DNA of 64,000 bases from Modestobacter sp. Leaf380 (GTDB lineage Bacteria > Actinomycetota > Actinomycetes > Mycobacteriales > Geodermatophilaceae). Within the stretch, counting starts at the first letter, position 1. Each line of letters begins with the position of its first letter. The stretch lies in contig NZ_LMQC01000025.1 of the NCBI RefSeq assembly GCF_001424485.1, forward strand, positions 62,001-126,000, given 5' to 3'. The translations under genes and the position numbers were made by a program. The notes beneath the pieces were generated by a model. The model was given only the letters and a program-made list of their open reading frames with translations. It did no database searches and was not told the DNA's origin. Below, piece by piece: positions 12,496 to 21,476 of the stretch.

Positions 12496-13962
12496 TCAGC
12501 CGGGAGCTGTCGGGCGGGCGGGGGCGTCGGCGGGGCCGGCGGGGTCGAACACGGGGGCGTGCCTGCGCCAGGGCTGCTGGCGCTCCAGCTCCGCAGCGAG
12601 CCAGAGTAGTCGCGTCTCGGCTCCCGGGGGGCCGACGAACTGGACCGCGGTGGGCAGCCCACCGGCCCGTCGGCCGGCAGGGAGGACCAACGCGGGGAGG
12701 CCCGCGCTGTTCCACGCCGACGTCCACGGCGCCCACCGCGCGTTGGCCGACACGTTGGCCAGGAAGCTCCGCTCGTGCCACGGCCGGGCGGCCAGCGGCG
12801 GGCCGGTGACGACGGGGGTGAGCAACAGGTCGACCGGCCGGTCCCGGGCGTCCGCGGAGCCGGTGAACCACGAGGTCATCCGCTCGCGGAACCCGTCCGA
12901 GGCGGCCGGGCGGACCAGCCCGGCCCGGCGGGCGAGCCGGCCCAGCCGGGCGTGCGTGCGGCTGCGCGGCTCCATCGCGTGCCGGTCCAGCCCGAGCAGC
13001 TCGGCGTCGGCGTCGGCCCCGCCCAGCCAGCGGGCGATCGTGCCCAACGCCACACCGAGGGGCACCGGCGGGTCCTTCCGCACGACGGTGTGCCCGAGCT
13101 CGCGCAGCCCCGCGACGACCGCCTCCAGGGCGGCCCGGCCCTCGGCGTCGAGCCGGACGCCGGGGACCGGTGAGCGGGTGGAGACCGCGACGGTGAGCGG
13201 TGTGGAGTCGCCGTCCAGCGGCTCGGCCGGGACGCCGTCGGCGAGCACCGCGTGGGCGACCGCGAGGTCGGCGACCGTGGTCGCCAGGGCACCGTTCTCG
13301 GCCATGCCCGACCAGTCGTCGGCGCCCAGGCCCGCGGGGACGACCCCGCGCCCGGGCTTGAGGGTCACGAGGCCGCAGGCGGCCGCGGGGAGCCGCAGCG
13401 AGCCCATGCCGTCGTTGCCGTGCGCGAGCGGGACACCGCCGGAGGCGACCGCCGCGGCGCTGCCGCCGGAGGACCCGGCGGGCGACCTGGCGGTGTCCCA
13501 GGGGTTGCGGCTGACCGTCCCGGGGCCGTCGGTGGCGGCGTAGAGGGACAGCTCGGGCACCCGGGTGATGCCGACGACGACCGCACCGGCGGCCCGCAGC
13601 CGGGCCACCACCGGGTGGTCCGTCGGCTGCGGGGCGGGTGTGTGGGCGCGGGAGCCGTCGGTGAGGGTCTCCCCCGCGACGGCGACGTTGTCCTTGACCG
13701 CCACCGGCACGCCGGCCAGGGGCAGCCGCGCCCGGTCGGGGTGGGCGTCGACGGCGGCCGCCTCGGCCAGCGCGGCCTCGGTGCGGACCACCCGGAACGC
13801 GCCCACCCGGGCCTCGACGGAGGCGATGTGCGCGAGGTGCGCGCGCACCACGTCGACCGCGCTCAGCTCCCCGCTGCGGACCCGGGCCGCCAGCTCCGTG
13901 GCGGGTAGCCCGACCAGCTGCGCCGGGCCGCCGGCGGGCTCCGTGGCTAGGTTGGCGTCCAT
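12496..13962 (-). CDS. Amidase (amidase signature family)
   Basis: Hydrolyses an amide bond with a Ser-cisSer-Lys triad. The 488-aa protein has the catalytic Lys in [14 protein letters not shown] and the signature [17 protein letters not shown] carrying both serines. The next block reads [13 protein letters not shown], where many homologues have GSDGGGSIR. The start gives [12 protein letters not shown]; a TAGGTT hexamer lies 7 bases upstream. It diverges from the metallo-hydrolase gene over 49 bases. It is not GatA: it is unlinked to gatB/C and its C-terminus differs. The substrate is unknown. Confidence 0.9.
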   Translation of the reverse strand: MDANLATEPAGGPAQLVGLPATELAARVRSGELSAVDVVRAHLAHIASVEARVGAFRVVRTEAALAEAAAVDAHPDRARLPLAGVPVAVKDNVAVAGETLTDGSRAHTPAPQPTDHPVVARLRAAGAVVVGITRVPELSLYAATDGPGTVSRNPWDTARSPAGSSGGSAAAVASGGVPLAHGNDGMGSLRLPAAACGLVTLKPGRGVVPAGLGADDWSGMAENGALATTVADLAVAHAVLADGVPAEPLDGDSTPLTVAVSTRSPVPGVRLDAEGRAALEAVVAGLRELGHTVVRKDPPVPLGVALGTIARWLGGADADAELLGLDRHAMEPRSRTHARLGRLARRAGLVRPAASDGFRERMTSWFTGSADARDRPVDLLLTPVVTGPPLAARPWHERSFLANVSANARWAPWTSAWNSAGLPALVLPAGRRAGGLPTAVQFVGPPGAETRLLWLAAELERQQPWRRHAPVFDPAGPADAPARPTAPG

Positions 13963-13969
13963 GCGGTCG

Positions 13970-13975
13970 AACCTA
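13970..13975 (-). promoter_or_regulatory. Candidate -10 hexamer of the amidase gene
   Basis: TAGGTT on the minus strand, 7 bases upstream of the amidase ATG. This distance implies a leaderless transcript. No convincing -35 is visible. Confidence 0.4.
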
Positions 13976-14011
13976 TCCGGGGGGACCGACAGTCTCAGAT
14001 CGGAGCGGTCC

Positions 14012-14686
14012 ATGAGCACGGACACCAGCGACTACACCGGTGACGTCGAGGTCGGCGGGCCGCCCGCGACCCGGGTGCTGCCCGGTCTGACGATCAGCAA
14101 GCTGGCGGTCAGCGAGATGGCCAACAACGCCTACCTGCTCACCGACGCGGCCACCGGGGACGCCCTGCTCGTCGACGCCGCGGCCGACCCGGAGGCGCTG
14201 CAGGCGTTCATCGGGGACACCCGGGTCACCACCGTCGTCACCACGCACGGGCACTGGGACCACCACCGGGCACTGCCCGAGGTGGTGGCCGCCAGCGGCG
14301 CCGTCACCGTCGCGCACCCCGCGGACGCCGCCGACCTGCCGGTCCCGGTGTCGCACCCGGTCGAGCACGGCGACACCGTGGCCGTCGGCGACCAGGTGCT
14401 GGAGGTCGTCCACCTGCGCGGGCACACCCCGGGCTCGGTCGCGCTGGTCTGGCGCGGCGGCGAGGGCGCCGGCACGCACGTGTTCACCGGCGACAGCCTG
14501 TTCCCCGGCGGGGTCGGCAACACCCAGCAGGACCCCGAGCGGTTCGCCCAGCTGGTCGACGACGTCGAGCAGCGGCTGTTCGGCACCCTGCCCGACGACA
14601 CCTGGGTCTACCCGGGGCACGGCGCGGACACCACGATCGGCGCCGAGCGCCCGCACCTGGCGGAGTGGCGCGAGCGCGGCTGGTGA
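14012..14686 (+). CDS. Metallo-beta-lactamase-fold hydrolase (glyoxalase II-like)
   Basis: A 224-aa member of the MBL fold, with the metal-binding THGHWDHH motif at residues 78-85, a third His in LRGHTPGS, the bridging Asp in VFTGDSLF and the last His in YPGHGADT. Such proteins are usually annotated as hydroxyacylglutathione hydrolase-like, but actinobacterial members may act on other thioesters. The ATG follows CGGAGCGG. There is no signal peptide. The gene is convergent with the DUF4349 gene, with 4 bases between their stops. Confidence 0.88.
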   Translation: MSTDTSDYTGDVEVGGPPATRVLPGLTISKLAVSEMANNAYLLTDAATGDALLVDAAADPEALQAFIGDTRVTTVVTTHGHWDHHRALPEVVAASGAVTVAHPADAADLPVPVSHPVEHGDTVAVGDQVLEVVHLRGHTPGSVALVWRGGEGAGTHVFTGDSLFPGGVGNTQQDPERFAQLVDDVEQRLFGTLPDDTWVYPGHGADTTIGAERPHLAEWRERGW

Positions 14687-14690
14687 GGTC

Positions 14691-15590
14691 CTAAGGGGCG
14701 CGCTCGACGTCGGCGCCCTCTGCGGCCTCTCCGGCCTCTGCGGCCTCTGCGGCCCCAGGGTGCGGCCTGCGCTCGCGGACCTGCCGTGCCACCGCCCAGG
14801 CCGCCCCGGCGACGACGGCGCCCAGCAGGAGCCAGGGCAGCAGCACGCCCAGGACCAGGACGCCGATGCCGAGCGCGGACACCAGCGCCGACCAGCCGGT
14901 GGCGAGCCCGTCGAGGAACCCACCGCGTTCCTCGACGGGCTCGACGACGGGCGCCGAGCCCAGGTGGACGCTGAGCGTGGACAGCTGCACCTCGTCGGCC
15001 AGCAGCGCGCGCCGGGACTGCAGCGACTCGACCTCGGCCTGTCGCTCGGACAGCGCCCGCTCGGCGTCCAGCAGCGCTTCGGTGGTGGCGGCTCCCGCGA
15101 GGAGGGCCTGCAGCCGCTCCACCGACGTCTGCAACGCGGAGATCCGCGCGTCCAGGTCGACGGCGTCGCTGGTCCGGTCGGTCCGGGTGACCGCGCGTTC
15201 GGTCACCTCACCGAGGTCGTCGAGGCCCGCGAGCACCCCGGTCAGCTCGTCGGCCGGCACCCGGACGACCAGGTCGGCGACCGCGTCCCGGCCTTCGTCC
15301 GTCGCGCTCTGCTCGGTGCGCTCCTCGACCCGTCCGCCGACGTCCTCGACGGACTGGCTGAGCTGCTGGGCGGCCTCGGCCGGCTCGCCGACGACGACGG
15401 ATGCCGAAGCGGTGGTGACCACCTGGCGGTCGGGTTCGGTCTCCGCAGCCGGGTCGCCGGCGTCGGCCGGAGCGGCCGGCAGCGCCACGTCGGACTCCAT
15501 GCTCATGGCCCCGCTGGAGTCCGCGCCGGAACAACCGGCCAGCAGGACGGCGGCGAGCACCGCAGTGACCAAGCCCGGAGGACGCCGCAT
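14691..15590 (-). CDS. DUF4349 lipoprotein
   Basis: A 299-aa exported protein of the DUF4349 family, function unknown. The N-terminus is a lipoprotein signal (LVTAVLAAVLLAGCSG). It is followed by the DUF4349 region with VVTTASASVVVGEPAEAAQQ and LVVRVPADEL, then a predicted coiled coil (about residues 160-205). A C-terminal membrane segment (SALVSALGIGVLVLGVLLPWLLLGAVVAG) and a short cytoplasmic tail close it. The tail's EAAEAGEAAEGA comes from a short DNA repeat. A TAGGGT hexamer lies 7 bases upstream of the ATG. Confidence 0.85.
   Translation of the reverse strand: MRRPPGLVTAVLAAVLLAGCSGADSSGAMSMESDVALPAAPADAGDPAAETEPDRQVVTTASASVVVGEPAEAAQQLSQSVEDVGGRVEERTEQSATDEGRDAVADLVVRVPADELTGVLAGLDDLGEVTERAVTRTDRTSDAVDLDARISALQTSVERLQALLAGAATTEALLDAERALSERQAEVESLQSRRALLADEVQLSTLSVHLGSAPVVEPVEERGGFLDGLATGWSALVSALGIGVLVLGVLLPWLLLGAVVAGAAWAVARQVRERRPHPGAAEAAEAGEAAEGADVERAP
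14721..14756. repeat. 9-bp tandem repeat inside the DUF4349 gene
   Basis: Four copies of a 9-base unit (TGCGGCCTC with single-base changes) in the last codons of the DUF4349 gene. They encode Ala/Glu/Gly triplets in the cytoplasmic tail and could vary in copy number. Confidence 0.7.
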
Positions 15591-15597
15591 GGGCAGG

Positions 15598-15603
15598 ACC
15601 CTA
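15598..15603 (-). promoter_or_regulatory. Candidate -10 hexamer of the DUF4349 gene
   Basis: TAGGGT on the minus strand, 7 bases upstream of the ATG, consistent with a leaderless transcript. Confidence 0.4.
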
Positions 15604-15653
15604 GGACCGCCCCCACGTCTCTGAGCAGCACCGATGCCCGATCGTGACGTCGA

Positions 15654-15681
15654 CCGCGGCGGGGGGCACCCCCCGCCGCGG
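15654..15681 (-). terminator. pgi terminator hairpin
   Basis: A 13-bp perfect inverted repeat (15654-15666 against 15669-15681, arm CCGCGGCGGGGGG) almost without a loop, 9 bases past the pgi stop. Confidence 0.75.
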
Positions 15682-15690
15682 CCCGAACGG

Positions 15691-17367
15691 TCAGCTGCGG
15701 TGCTGCTGGTACCAGCCGATGAGCGCCTTCGTCGACGGGTCCTGGGCCTGCAGCGCCTCGTCGTCCCCGGTCAGGGCGGGGGCGATCTGCAGGGCCAGCT
15801 GCTTGCCCAGCTCCACGCCCCACTGGTCGAAGCTGTCGATGCCCCAGACGGCGCCCTGCGTGAAGGTGACGTGCTCGTAGAGGGCGATCAGCTGCCCCAG
15901 CACCGAGGGGGTCAACGCCGCCGCCATGATCGACGTGGTCGGCCGGTTGCCGGAGAAGACCCGGGCCGCGACGACGTCCTCGGCGGTGCCCTCGGCCCGC
16001 ACCTCCTCGGCGGTCTTGCCGAACGCCAGCGCCTTGGTCTGGGCGAAGAAGTTCGCCATGAGGAGCGCGTGCACGTCGACGTCGCCGTCGACGAGGGCGT
16101 GCTGCGGGGTCGCGAAGGCCAGGAAGTCGGCCGGGATGAGCCGGGTGCCCTGGTGGATCAGCTGGTAGAACGCGTGCTGGCCGTTGGTGCCGGGCTCGCC
16201 CCAGAACACCTCGCCGGTGTCGGTGGTGACCGCCTCGCCGTCCCAGCGCACGGACTTGCCGTTGGACTCCATGGTGAGCTGCTGCAGGTAGGCCGGGAAC
16301 CGGTGCAGGTACTGGCTGTAGGGCAGCACGGCGTGGGTCTGTGCGCCCAGGAAGTTCACGTACCAGACGTTGAGCAGGCCCATCAGCAGCGGGACGTTGC
16401 GCTCCAACGGCGTCGTCCGCACGTGCTCGTCGACGGCGTGGAAGCCGGCCAGGAACTCGGCGAACCGCTCCGGGCCGACGGCGACCGCGAGCGACGTGCC
16501 GATGGCGGAGTCGACCGAGTAGCGCCCGCCGACCCAGTCCCAGAAGCCGAAGGCGTTGGCCGGGTCGATGCCGAAGTCGGCGACCTTGCCCAGCGCGGTG
16601 GAGACGGCCACGAAGTGCTTCGCCACGGCACCGCGGCGGGCCTCGTCGGTGTCCGTGAGCGCCTGGCCGAGACCGTCCCAGAGCCACTGGCGGGCCAGTC
16701 GGGCGTTGGTCAGCGTCTCCAGGGTGCCGAAGGTCTTCGACGCCACGATGAACAGCGTCGTCTCCGGGTCGAGGTCCTCGGTGGTCTCGGCCAGGTCGGT
16801 GGGGTCGATGTTGGACACGAACCGGCAGCTCAGGCCGTCCTGCACGTACGCCCGCAGCGCCTCGTAGGCCATCACCGGGCCCAGGTCCGAGCCGCCGATC
16901 CCGATGTTGACGACGGTGGCGATCCGCTTGCCGGTGACCCCGGTCCACTCCCCCGAGCGCACCTGCTCGGCGAACGCGTAGACCTTGGCCAGCTCGGCGT
17001 GCACGTCGGCGTCCACGTCCTGGCCGTCGACCACGAGCGGGGGCTGCATGCCCTCGGGGCGGCGGAGCGCGGTGTGCAGCACCGCCCGGTCCTCGGTGAC
17101 GTTCACGTGCTCGCCGGCGAACATGGCCTGCAACCTGTTGGTGACCCCGGTCTGCTCGGCGAGCTGGCGGAGCAGGTCCAGCGTCTCGTCGGTGACCAGG
17201 TTCTTGGACAGGTCGACGTGCAGGTCCGCGACGTCCAGGGTGAGCCGCTCGGCGCGGCCCGGGTCGGCGTCGAACCAGCCGCGGAGGTCGGCCTGCTGGG
17301 CCTCGGCGTGGGCCTGCAGCGCGGACCAGGCAGCGGTCGTGGTGGGGTCGTGCGAGGCGGCAGCCAC
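15691..17367 (-). CDS. pgi: Glucose-6-phosphate isomerase
   Basis: Interconverts glucose 6-phosphate and fructose 6-phosphate. The protein is 558 aa, as expected for the long bacterial form. [29 protein letters not shown] and [15 protein letters not shown] mark the SIS domains, and the C-terminal signature [17 protein letters not shown] is complete. Translation starts at a GTG ([14 protein letters not shown]) with GGAG about 9 bases upstream. A TAGCGT hexamer at 17403-17408 on this strand may be its -10, giving a leader of about 30 bases. It is transcribed alone. Confidence 0.97.
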   Translation of the reverse strand: MAAASHDPTTTAAWSALQAHAEAQQADLRGWFDADPGRAERLTLDVADLHVDLSKNLVTDETLDLLRQLAEQTGVTNRLQAMFAGEHVNVTEDRAVLHTALRRPEGMQPPLVVDGQDVDADVHAELAKVYAFAEQVRSGEWTGVTGKRIATVVNIGIGGSDLGPVMAYEALRAYVQDGLSCRFVSNIDPTDLAETTEDLDPETTLFIVASKTFGTLETLTNARLARQWLWDGLGQALTDTDEARRGAVAKHFVAVSTALGKVADFGIDPANAFGFWDWVGGRYSVDSAIGTSLAVAVGPERFAEFLAGFHAVDEHVRTTPLERNVPLLMGLLNVWYVNFLGAQTHAVLPYSQYLHRFPAYLQQLTMESNGKSVRWDGEAVTTDTGEVFWGEPGTNGQHAFYQLIHQGTRLIPADFLAFATPQHALVDGDVDVHALLMANFFAQTKALAFGKTAEEVRAEGTAEDVVAARVFSGNRPTTSIMAAALTPSVLGQLIALYEHVTFTQGAVWGIDSFDQWGVELGKQLALQIAPALTGDDEALQAQDPSTKALIGWYQQHRS

Positions 17368-17421
17368 GTCAGCTCTCCAAGGTGTCGGGATCGTCGCCGA
17401 CGACGCTAGGGCAGCCCCGGG

Positions 17422-17829
17422 TCAGGCGCGCGGGCGGCCGGTGGCCTTGCCCAGGTCGCGCTGGATCTGGCGCAGCAGCCGCAGCTGCTCGTCCGAGTCC
17501 TGGGACAGGTCGACCTGTTCCTCGTGCGTGAAGTCGTCGTGGGTGCGGATCACCACGGCGGCGATCCGGCCGACGATCACCCCGATCCCGATGATGCCGG
17601 CGAACATCGTCAGCACGCCGATCACCCGCCCGGGGACCGTGAGCGGCGACAGGTCCCCGTACCCGGTGGTCGTGGTGGTGACGAAGGCCCACCACACCGA
17701 CTCCCCGAAGCCCCAGCCCTCCAGCACGCTCACGCCGACGGCGGCCGCCAGCACGGCCCCCAGGTACAGCCCGATGGCCAGCGGGGTCCGGTTGGCGCAG
17801 GCGATCAGCCCGGCGACGATCCTGCTCAC
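17422..17829 (-). CDS. Two-TM potassium channel
   Basis: A 135-aa Ion_trans_2-type protein. It has a first membrane helix (about 17-35), a pore loop with the selectivity filter TTTGYGDL (about 53-60), a second membrane helix (about 67-90) and a short cytoplasmic tail predicted to be helical (SDEQLRLLRQIQRDLGK). It lacks the RCK/TrkA domain of larger channels. The GTG start is 10 bases after the aminopropyltransferase stop, so it looks like the last gene of that operon. Confidence 0.88.
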   Translation of the reverse strand: MSRIVAGLIACANRTPLAIGLYLGAVLAAAVGVSVLEGWGFGESVWWAFVTTTTTGYGDLSPLTVPGRVIGVLTMFAGIIGIGVIVGRIAAVVIRTHDDFTHEEQVDLSQDSDEQLRLLRQIQRDLGKATGRPRA

Positions 17830-17839
17830 GACGTCTCCC

Positions 17840-19402
17840 TCATCCCTGGTAGCCCTGGCGCATGTCCTCGACGATCAGCGGCCGGTCCAGCGTGCTGGGG
17901 GTGAGCTGCTGCGGGGCCCGGTCGTGCGGGAACACCCCGGCCGCGGTGAGCACGTCGGCGTCCAGGAAGCGGGTGACCGGTCGCTGCGGTGACAGCACCA
18001 GCGGCGGCGGGGTGTCCCCGGCCTGGGCGAGCACGAAGCCCCAGTCACCGAAGCTGGGCACGTCGACGTGGAACGGCGTCCCGGCGAGGCCTGCGCTGTC
18101 CACGGTGCTCACCGTGCGCCAGAAGGCGTCCGGAGTCGAGTACGGGCTGCCGGCCTGCACCGTCACCAGGGCGCCGGGAGCCAGCACGCTGCCCACCAGG
18201 CCGTAGAACTCGGTCGAGTACAGCCGCCCGAGCGCCGGGGTGTCCGGGTCGGGCATGTCCACCACGACGGCGTCGAACGGGTCACCGGGCGGGTCGCGCA
18301 GCCAGGTGAACGCGTCCTGGACCACGACCTGCACCCGCGGGTCGTCCAGAGCGCCGTCGTTGAGCGGGGCGAGCCGGGTGCGGGCCAGCTCGAGCACCGC
18401 GGGGTCCAGCTCCACCTGCACCACCTGCTCGACGGAGGGGTGCCGGAGCACCTCGCGGGCGGCCAGCCCGTCACCGCCGCCGAGCACCAGCACCCGACGG
18501 GGGTCCCGGGCCAGCACCGGGTGCACCAGCGACTCGGTGTAGCGGTGCTCGTCGACGCTGGAGAACTGCAGGTCACCGTCCAGGTACAGCCGGACGTCGT
18601 CCCCGCGCTGGGTGACGACGACGTCCTGGTAGTCCGAGCGCTCCGCGGACACGACCGGGTCGTCGTAGAGCCGCTGGCGCGCGCCGACCTCGATGTCCTC
18701 GGCCCGGACCAGGAGCACCCCCAGCAGGGCGGCCGCGGCGAGCAGTGCCCCGGTCGCCGTCCGGCGGGCCCGCGGGGTGAGCTGGCTGCGCAGCAGCACC
18801 CCGGCGACGACGGCGGCCGCGACCAGGTTGACCAGCCCGGTCAGCGCGGCGCCACGGACCTGGCCGGCCAGCGGCAGCAGCAGGAACGGCCAGGCCAGCC
18901 CGCCGAGCAGGGCGCCGGCGTAGTCAGCGGCGTTGAGGTCGGCGAGCAACCGGCCGCTGCCCTCGGCGTCCACCCCGGCGGCACCGCCCTGCAGCAGGGT
19001 CATCAGCAGCGGCACCTCGGCGCCGACCAGGATGCCGATCAGCGCCGTCCCCAGGACGAGGACCGCACCGCTGGCGCCGTAGAAGCTGAACGTCACGTAG
19101 AGGGTGACGGCTGACAGGCCGCCGACCACGCCCAGCAGGATCTCCACCGCCACGAAGGTGGCGGCGGCGTGGCCCAGGAACGGCTTGACCAGCAGCGCAC
19201 CGACCCCGAGGGCGGCGACGAAGCCGGCCACGATGAGCGAGGTCTGGGTGATCCCACCGCCGGCCAGGCTGGCCGACAGGGTCAGCAGCACCAGCTCGTA
19301 GACCAGTCCGCACGCGGCGCAGACGGCGACGGCGGCCAGCAGCAGCGGCCGGTACCAGCGGACCCGCCGGACCGGCCGCTCCTGCGCGACCGTCGCCGTC
19401 AC
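17840..19402 (-). CDS. Membrane-fused polyamine aminopropyltransferase (spermidine synthase family)
   Basis: A 520-aa fusion of seven or more N-terminal membrane helices (about residues 20-230) and a C-terminal spermidine-synthase-like Rossmann domain. That domain shows the conserved YQDVVVTQRGDDVRLYLDGD and LVHPVL stretches, the nucleotide loop VLVLGGGDGLAAREVL, VVQVELDPAVLELA, VVQDAFTWLR and VVVDMPDPDTP. It would transfer an aminopropyl group from decarboxylated S-adenosylmethionine, but the acceptor is unknown. The GTG lies 4 bases after the DUF350 stop. Confidence 0.88.
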   Translation of the reverse strand: MTATVAQERPVRRVRWYRPLLLAAVAVCAACGLVYELVLLTLSASLAGGGITQTSLIVAGFVAALGVGALLVKPFLGHAAATFVAVEILLGVVGGLSAVTLYVTFSFYGASGAVLVLGTALIGILVGAEVPLLMTLLQGGAAGVDAEGSGRLLADLNAADYAGALLGGLAWPFLLLPLAGQVRGAALTGLVNLVAAAVVAGVLLRSQLTPRARRTATGALLAAAALLGVLLVRAEDIEVGARQRLYDDPVVSAERSDYQDVVVTQRGDDVRLYLDGDLQFSSVDEHRYTESLVHPVLARDPRRVLVLGGGDGLAAREVLRHPSVEQVVQVELDPAVLELARTRLAPLNDGALDDPRVQVVVQDAFTWLRDPPGDPFDAVVVDMPDPDTPALGRLYSTEFYGLVGSVLAPGALVTVQAGSPYSTPDAFWRTVSTVDSAGLAGTPFHVDVPSFGDWGFVLAQAGDTPPPLVLSPQRPVTRFLDADVLTAAGVFPHDRAPQQLTPSTLDRPLIVEDMRQGYQG

Positions 19403-19406
19403 GGGG

Positions 19407-19850
19407 TCAGCTCAGCGCCGCGGCGTTGACCACGCCGATCGCGAACAGGCTCGCCGCCACCGCCCAGGCGGCGCCGCTCATCCGCTCCTCGTCCACGATG
19501 GCGCGCAGGTGACCGGGCACCACGGCGTCGAGCACCCGCAGTGCGACCGCCTGCAGCACGACGCCGAGCACGCCGTAGACGGCGGAGTCCACCAGGCCCT
19601 GCAGCAGCGAATCGGCGCTGGTCATGATCGAGGTGACGACGATGACGGCCAGGGCCAGGTGGTTGGCGCCCAGCAGGATCGCCGCGTTGGGCTTGCGGTC
19701 GGTGTAGACCTGCTTGCGCAGGTTGCCGGGCGTGAGCAGGTCCAGGGCCAGGAAGCCCAGGCCGAGCACGCCGACACCGACGACGAAGAACAGCAGCGTG
19801 GCGACGACGCCCTCGCCGAGGTCGCTGCCGTCCAGGGTTCCGAAGGTCAC
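19407..19850 (-). CDS. DUF350 membrane protein
   Basis: A 147-aa DUF350 family protein (E. coli YjfL belongs to this family), function unknown. It has four predicted membrane helices, including VVATLLFFVVGVGVLGLGFLA and AILLGANHLALAVIVVTSI. The GTG (VTFGTLDGSD) has GGAG at a good distance. DUF350 proteins are often encoded beside polyamine-synthase-like or ATP-grasp genes and PspA homologues; no pspA is present here. Confidence 0.82.
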   Translation of the reverse strand: MTFGTLDGSDLGEGVVATLLFFVVGVGVLGLGFLALDLLTPGNLRKQVYTDRKPNAAILLGANHLALAVIVVTSIMTSADSLLQGLVDSAVYGVLGVVLQAVALRVLDAVVPGHLRAIVDEERMSGAAWAVAASLFAIGVVNAAALS

Positions 19851-19884
19851 GGGGTGCTCCAGCGCTCGAGGGTGGGGTGGGTGG

Positions 19885-20286
19885 TCACTTGCCGTCTCCC
19901 GGGCCGCCGTCGCCGCCGCCGGAGGCGGGGGAACCGGGCCGGAAGCCGCTGCCGAGGAACGCGTAGTAGCCGCTGCTGTAGCGGCCGTCGACGTCCTCGA
20001 CACGGACGGTGCTGCCCGAGGAGGCGGCCGTGACGATGACGATGTCGTCGTCGTAGCGCAGGTACTCGGCACCGCCGTCGCTCTGCCGGGCGGCCGGCTC
20101 GGCCGCGGCGGCGATGTCGCCGGTGGTGGTGCCGACCGGGTCCGGGGAGCTGAAGGACTCGCCGTCGCCGTCGGAGCCGGTGGAGGTGTAGGTGTCCCGG
20201 ATGAAGTCCGTGGGGCTGCCCTGGCCGCAGCCGGTCAGCAGCAGCAGGGCGGCGAGGACGGCGGGGACGAGGCGTCGGGCGGTCAT
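19885..20286 (-). CDS. DUF4247 lipoprotein
   Basis: A 133-aa lipoprotein with the signal MTARRLVPAVLAALLLLTGC followed by a small acidic domain typical of DUF4247 (YLRYDDDIVIVTAASSGSTV, GRYSSGYYAFLGSGFRPG) and a Gly/Asp-rich tail. Its ATG overlaps the stop of the DUF2617 gene (ATGA). It probably faces the outside of the membrane. Function unknown. Confidence 0.8.
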   Translation of the reverse strand: MTARRLVPAVLAALLLLTGCGQGSPTDFIRDTYTSTGSDGDGESFSSPDPVGTTTGDIAAAAEPAARQSDGGAEYLRYDDDIVIVTAASSGSTVRVEDVDGRYSSGYYAFLGSGFRPGSPASGGGDGGPGDGK

Positions 20287-20792
20287 GCCGGGCTCCAGTC
20301 GCTGTGGGTGGTGACGACGTCCCCGACGCCGGCCCCGGGGTACAGGTGCCAGGTGCGCCAGGTCCACCCGGTGGGGGTCTCGGCGCCGGTGACCGCGGTG
20401 AGCGCGGCGTCGTGGCCGGGGAAGGCGGCGCAGAGCCGGTCGGCGTGGCCGGTGGCCCAGGCGCGCAGCTCGTCGGCCCGCCGGTCCAGCTCGGCGGCGG
20501 GCACCTGCTCCACGGTGGCGGTGAACCGGTAGCCGGGGCGGTCGGCCCGGGCCGGCAGCGGGTCCCCGCCGGCACCGACGGCGTCGCAGGACACCTGCTC
20601 GGTCCGGGTCTGCCCCGCCGCGGTGGCCGTCACGACGTGCGAGGCGCCCAGGACCCCGAGCACCAGGACGCCGCCGTGCTCGCCGTGCAGCGTGGCCGAG
20701 GCCAGCGCCGGCGGGGCGGGGGCGTCGAGCACCAGCCCCAGGGCGGCCGCGGCCACGTCCCGGGTGGGGACGGCGAGGTCGAGCGCGGTCAC
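20283..20792 (-). CDS. DUF2617 protein
   Basis: A 169-aa cytosolic protein of the DUF2617 family, function unknown. It reads VTALDLAVPTRDVAAAALGL at the N-terminus and ends TGWTWRTWHLYPGAGVGDVV. The GTG overlaps the DUF4178 stop (GTGA), and its own stop overlaps the DUF4247 start. The tight spacing implies coordinated synthesis with the neighbouring membrane proteins. Confidence 0.8.
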   Translation of the reverse strand: MTALDLAVPTRDVAAAALGLVLDAPAPPALASATLHGEHGGVLVLGVLGASHVVTATAAGQTRTEQVSCDAVGAGGDPLPARADRPGYRFTATVEQVPAAELDRRADELRAWATGHADRLCAAFPGHDAALTAVTGAETPTGWTWRTWHLYPGAGVGDVVTTHSDWSPA

Positions 20793-21385
20793 GTGCCGGG
20801 CTGGGCGTGGTAGACGGTGAGCTCCGCGGTGGTGACGCGGCGCCCGGTGGAGACCTCCCAGGACTGGGTGGGCGCCCACTTCTCGAAGGCCAGCAGACCG
20901 GTCTTGTCCCGGCTGGCGTAGTCGGCGTACTCCATGGTTCCGGTGGGCGGTGTGCCCGTCGTCCCCTCGGAGCGGAACTGGGCCCGGCCGCGCTCGAGCT
21001 GCCGGTGCACGACGTCGTTGACCACGACCTCGCCGTCCGGGGTGAGGTCGGTGCCCTCGACGCGCTGCCAGAGCGTCAGCTCCAGATCGCCCTCGTCGTC
21101 CTCGACGGTCAGCCAGCGGCGGCCGGTCGAGCCGTCGAGCAGGTGCTCGTACCAGCTCATCCCGCCCTCGCTCAGGGTGATGGTGCCGCGCACCACGTGG
21201 TCGATGCCGGCGTAGGTGATCACGTCGGCGGGCCCGATCTTCAGTGGGTCCCACGTGTCGGGCTGGTCGGCCAGCGGGTCGACCCGGCCCGGGGTGGGGC
21301 GCCGGGTCTTCCGGTTGCGCAGGACGAGGTAGACGATCACCCCCGCCGCGACGAGCAGCAGGAGGACGAGCAGGGACTCGGTCAC
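20789..21385 (-). CDS. DUF4178 membrane-anchored protein
   Basis: A 198-aa protein with one N-terminal membrane helix (SLLVLLLLVAAGVIVYLVL) and a DUF4178 domain (IGPADVITYAGIDHVVRGTI, GGMSWYEHLLDG, RWLTVEDDEGDLELTLWQRV). DUF4178 often occurs with DUF350 and aminopropyltransferases. It is the first gene of the six-gene operon. The GTG has GGAGG upstream. The 91 bases between it and the S9 peptidase gene hold its promoter region, but I see no clear hexamers. Confidence 0.82.
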   Translation of the reverse strand: MTESLLVLLLLVAAGVIVYLVLRNRKTRRPTPGRVDPLADQPDTWDPLKIGPADVITYAGIDHVVRGTITLSEGGMSWYEHLLDGSTGRRWLTVEDDEGDLELTLWQRVEGTDLTPDGEVVVNDVVHRQLERGRAQFRSEGTTGTPPTGTMEYADYASRDKTGLLAFEKWAPTQSWEVSTGRRVTTAELTVYHAQPGT

Positions 21386-21476
21386 CGGGGGTGGCCTCCG
21401 GACCTCGGGGACGGGACGGCGACGACCGTAACGAACCCGCACGGAACCGTCTCGGTCGCCACACGGGTGGGGGTGC

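Noticed and set aside
9371-13543. A 1390-codon open frame on the plus strand
   Set aside because: It runs antisense to uvrA and the amidase gene. Its Gly/Arg/Ala/Gln-rich translation lacks domain motifs and is explained by high GC codon use on the other strand.
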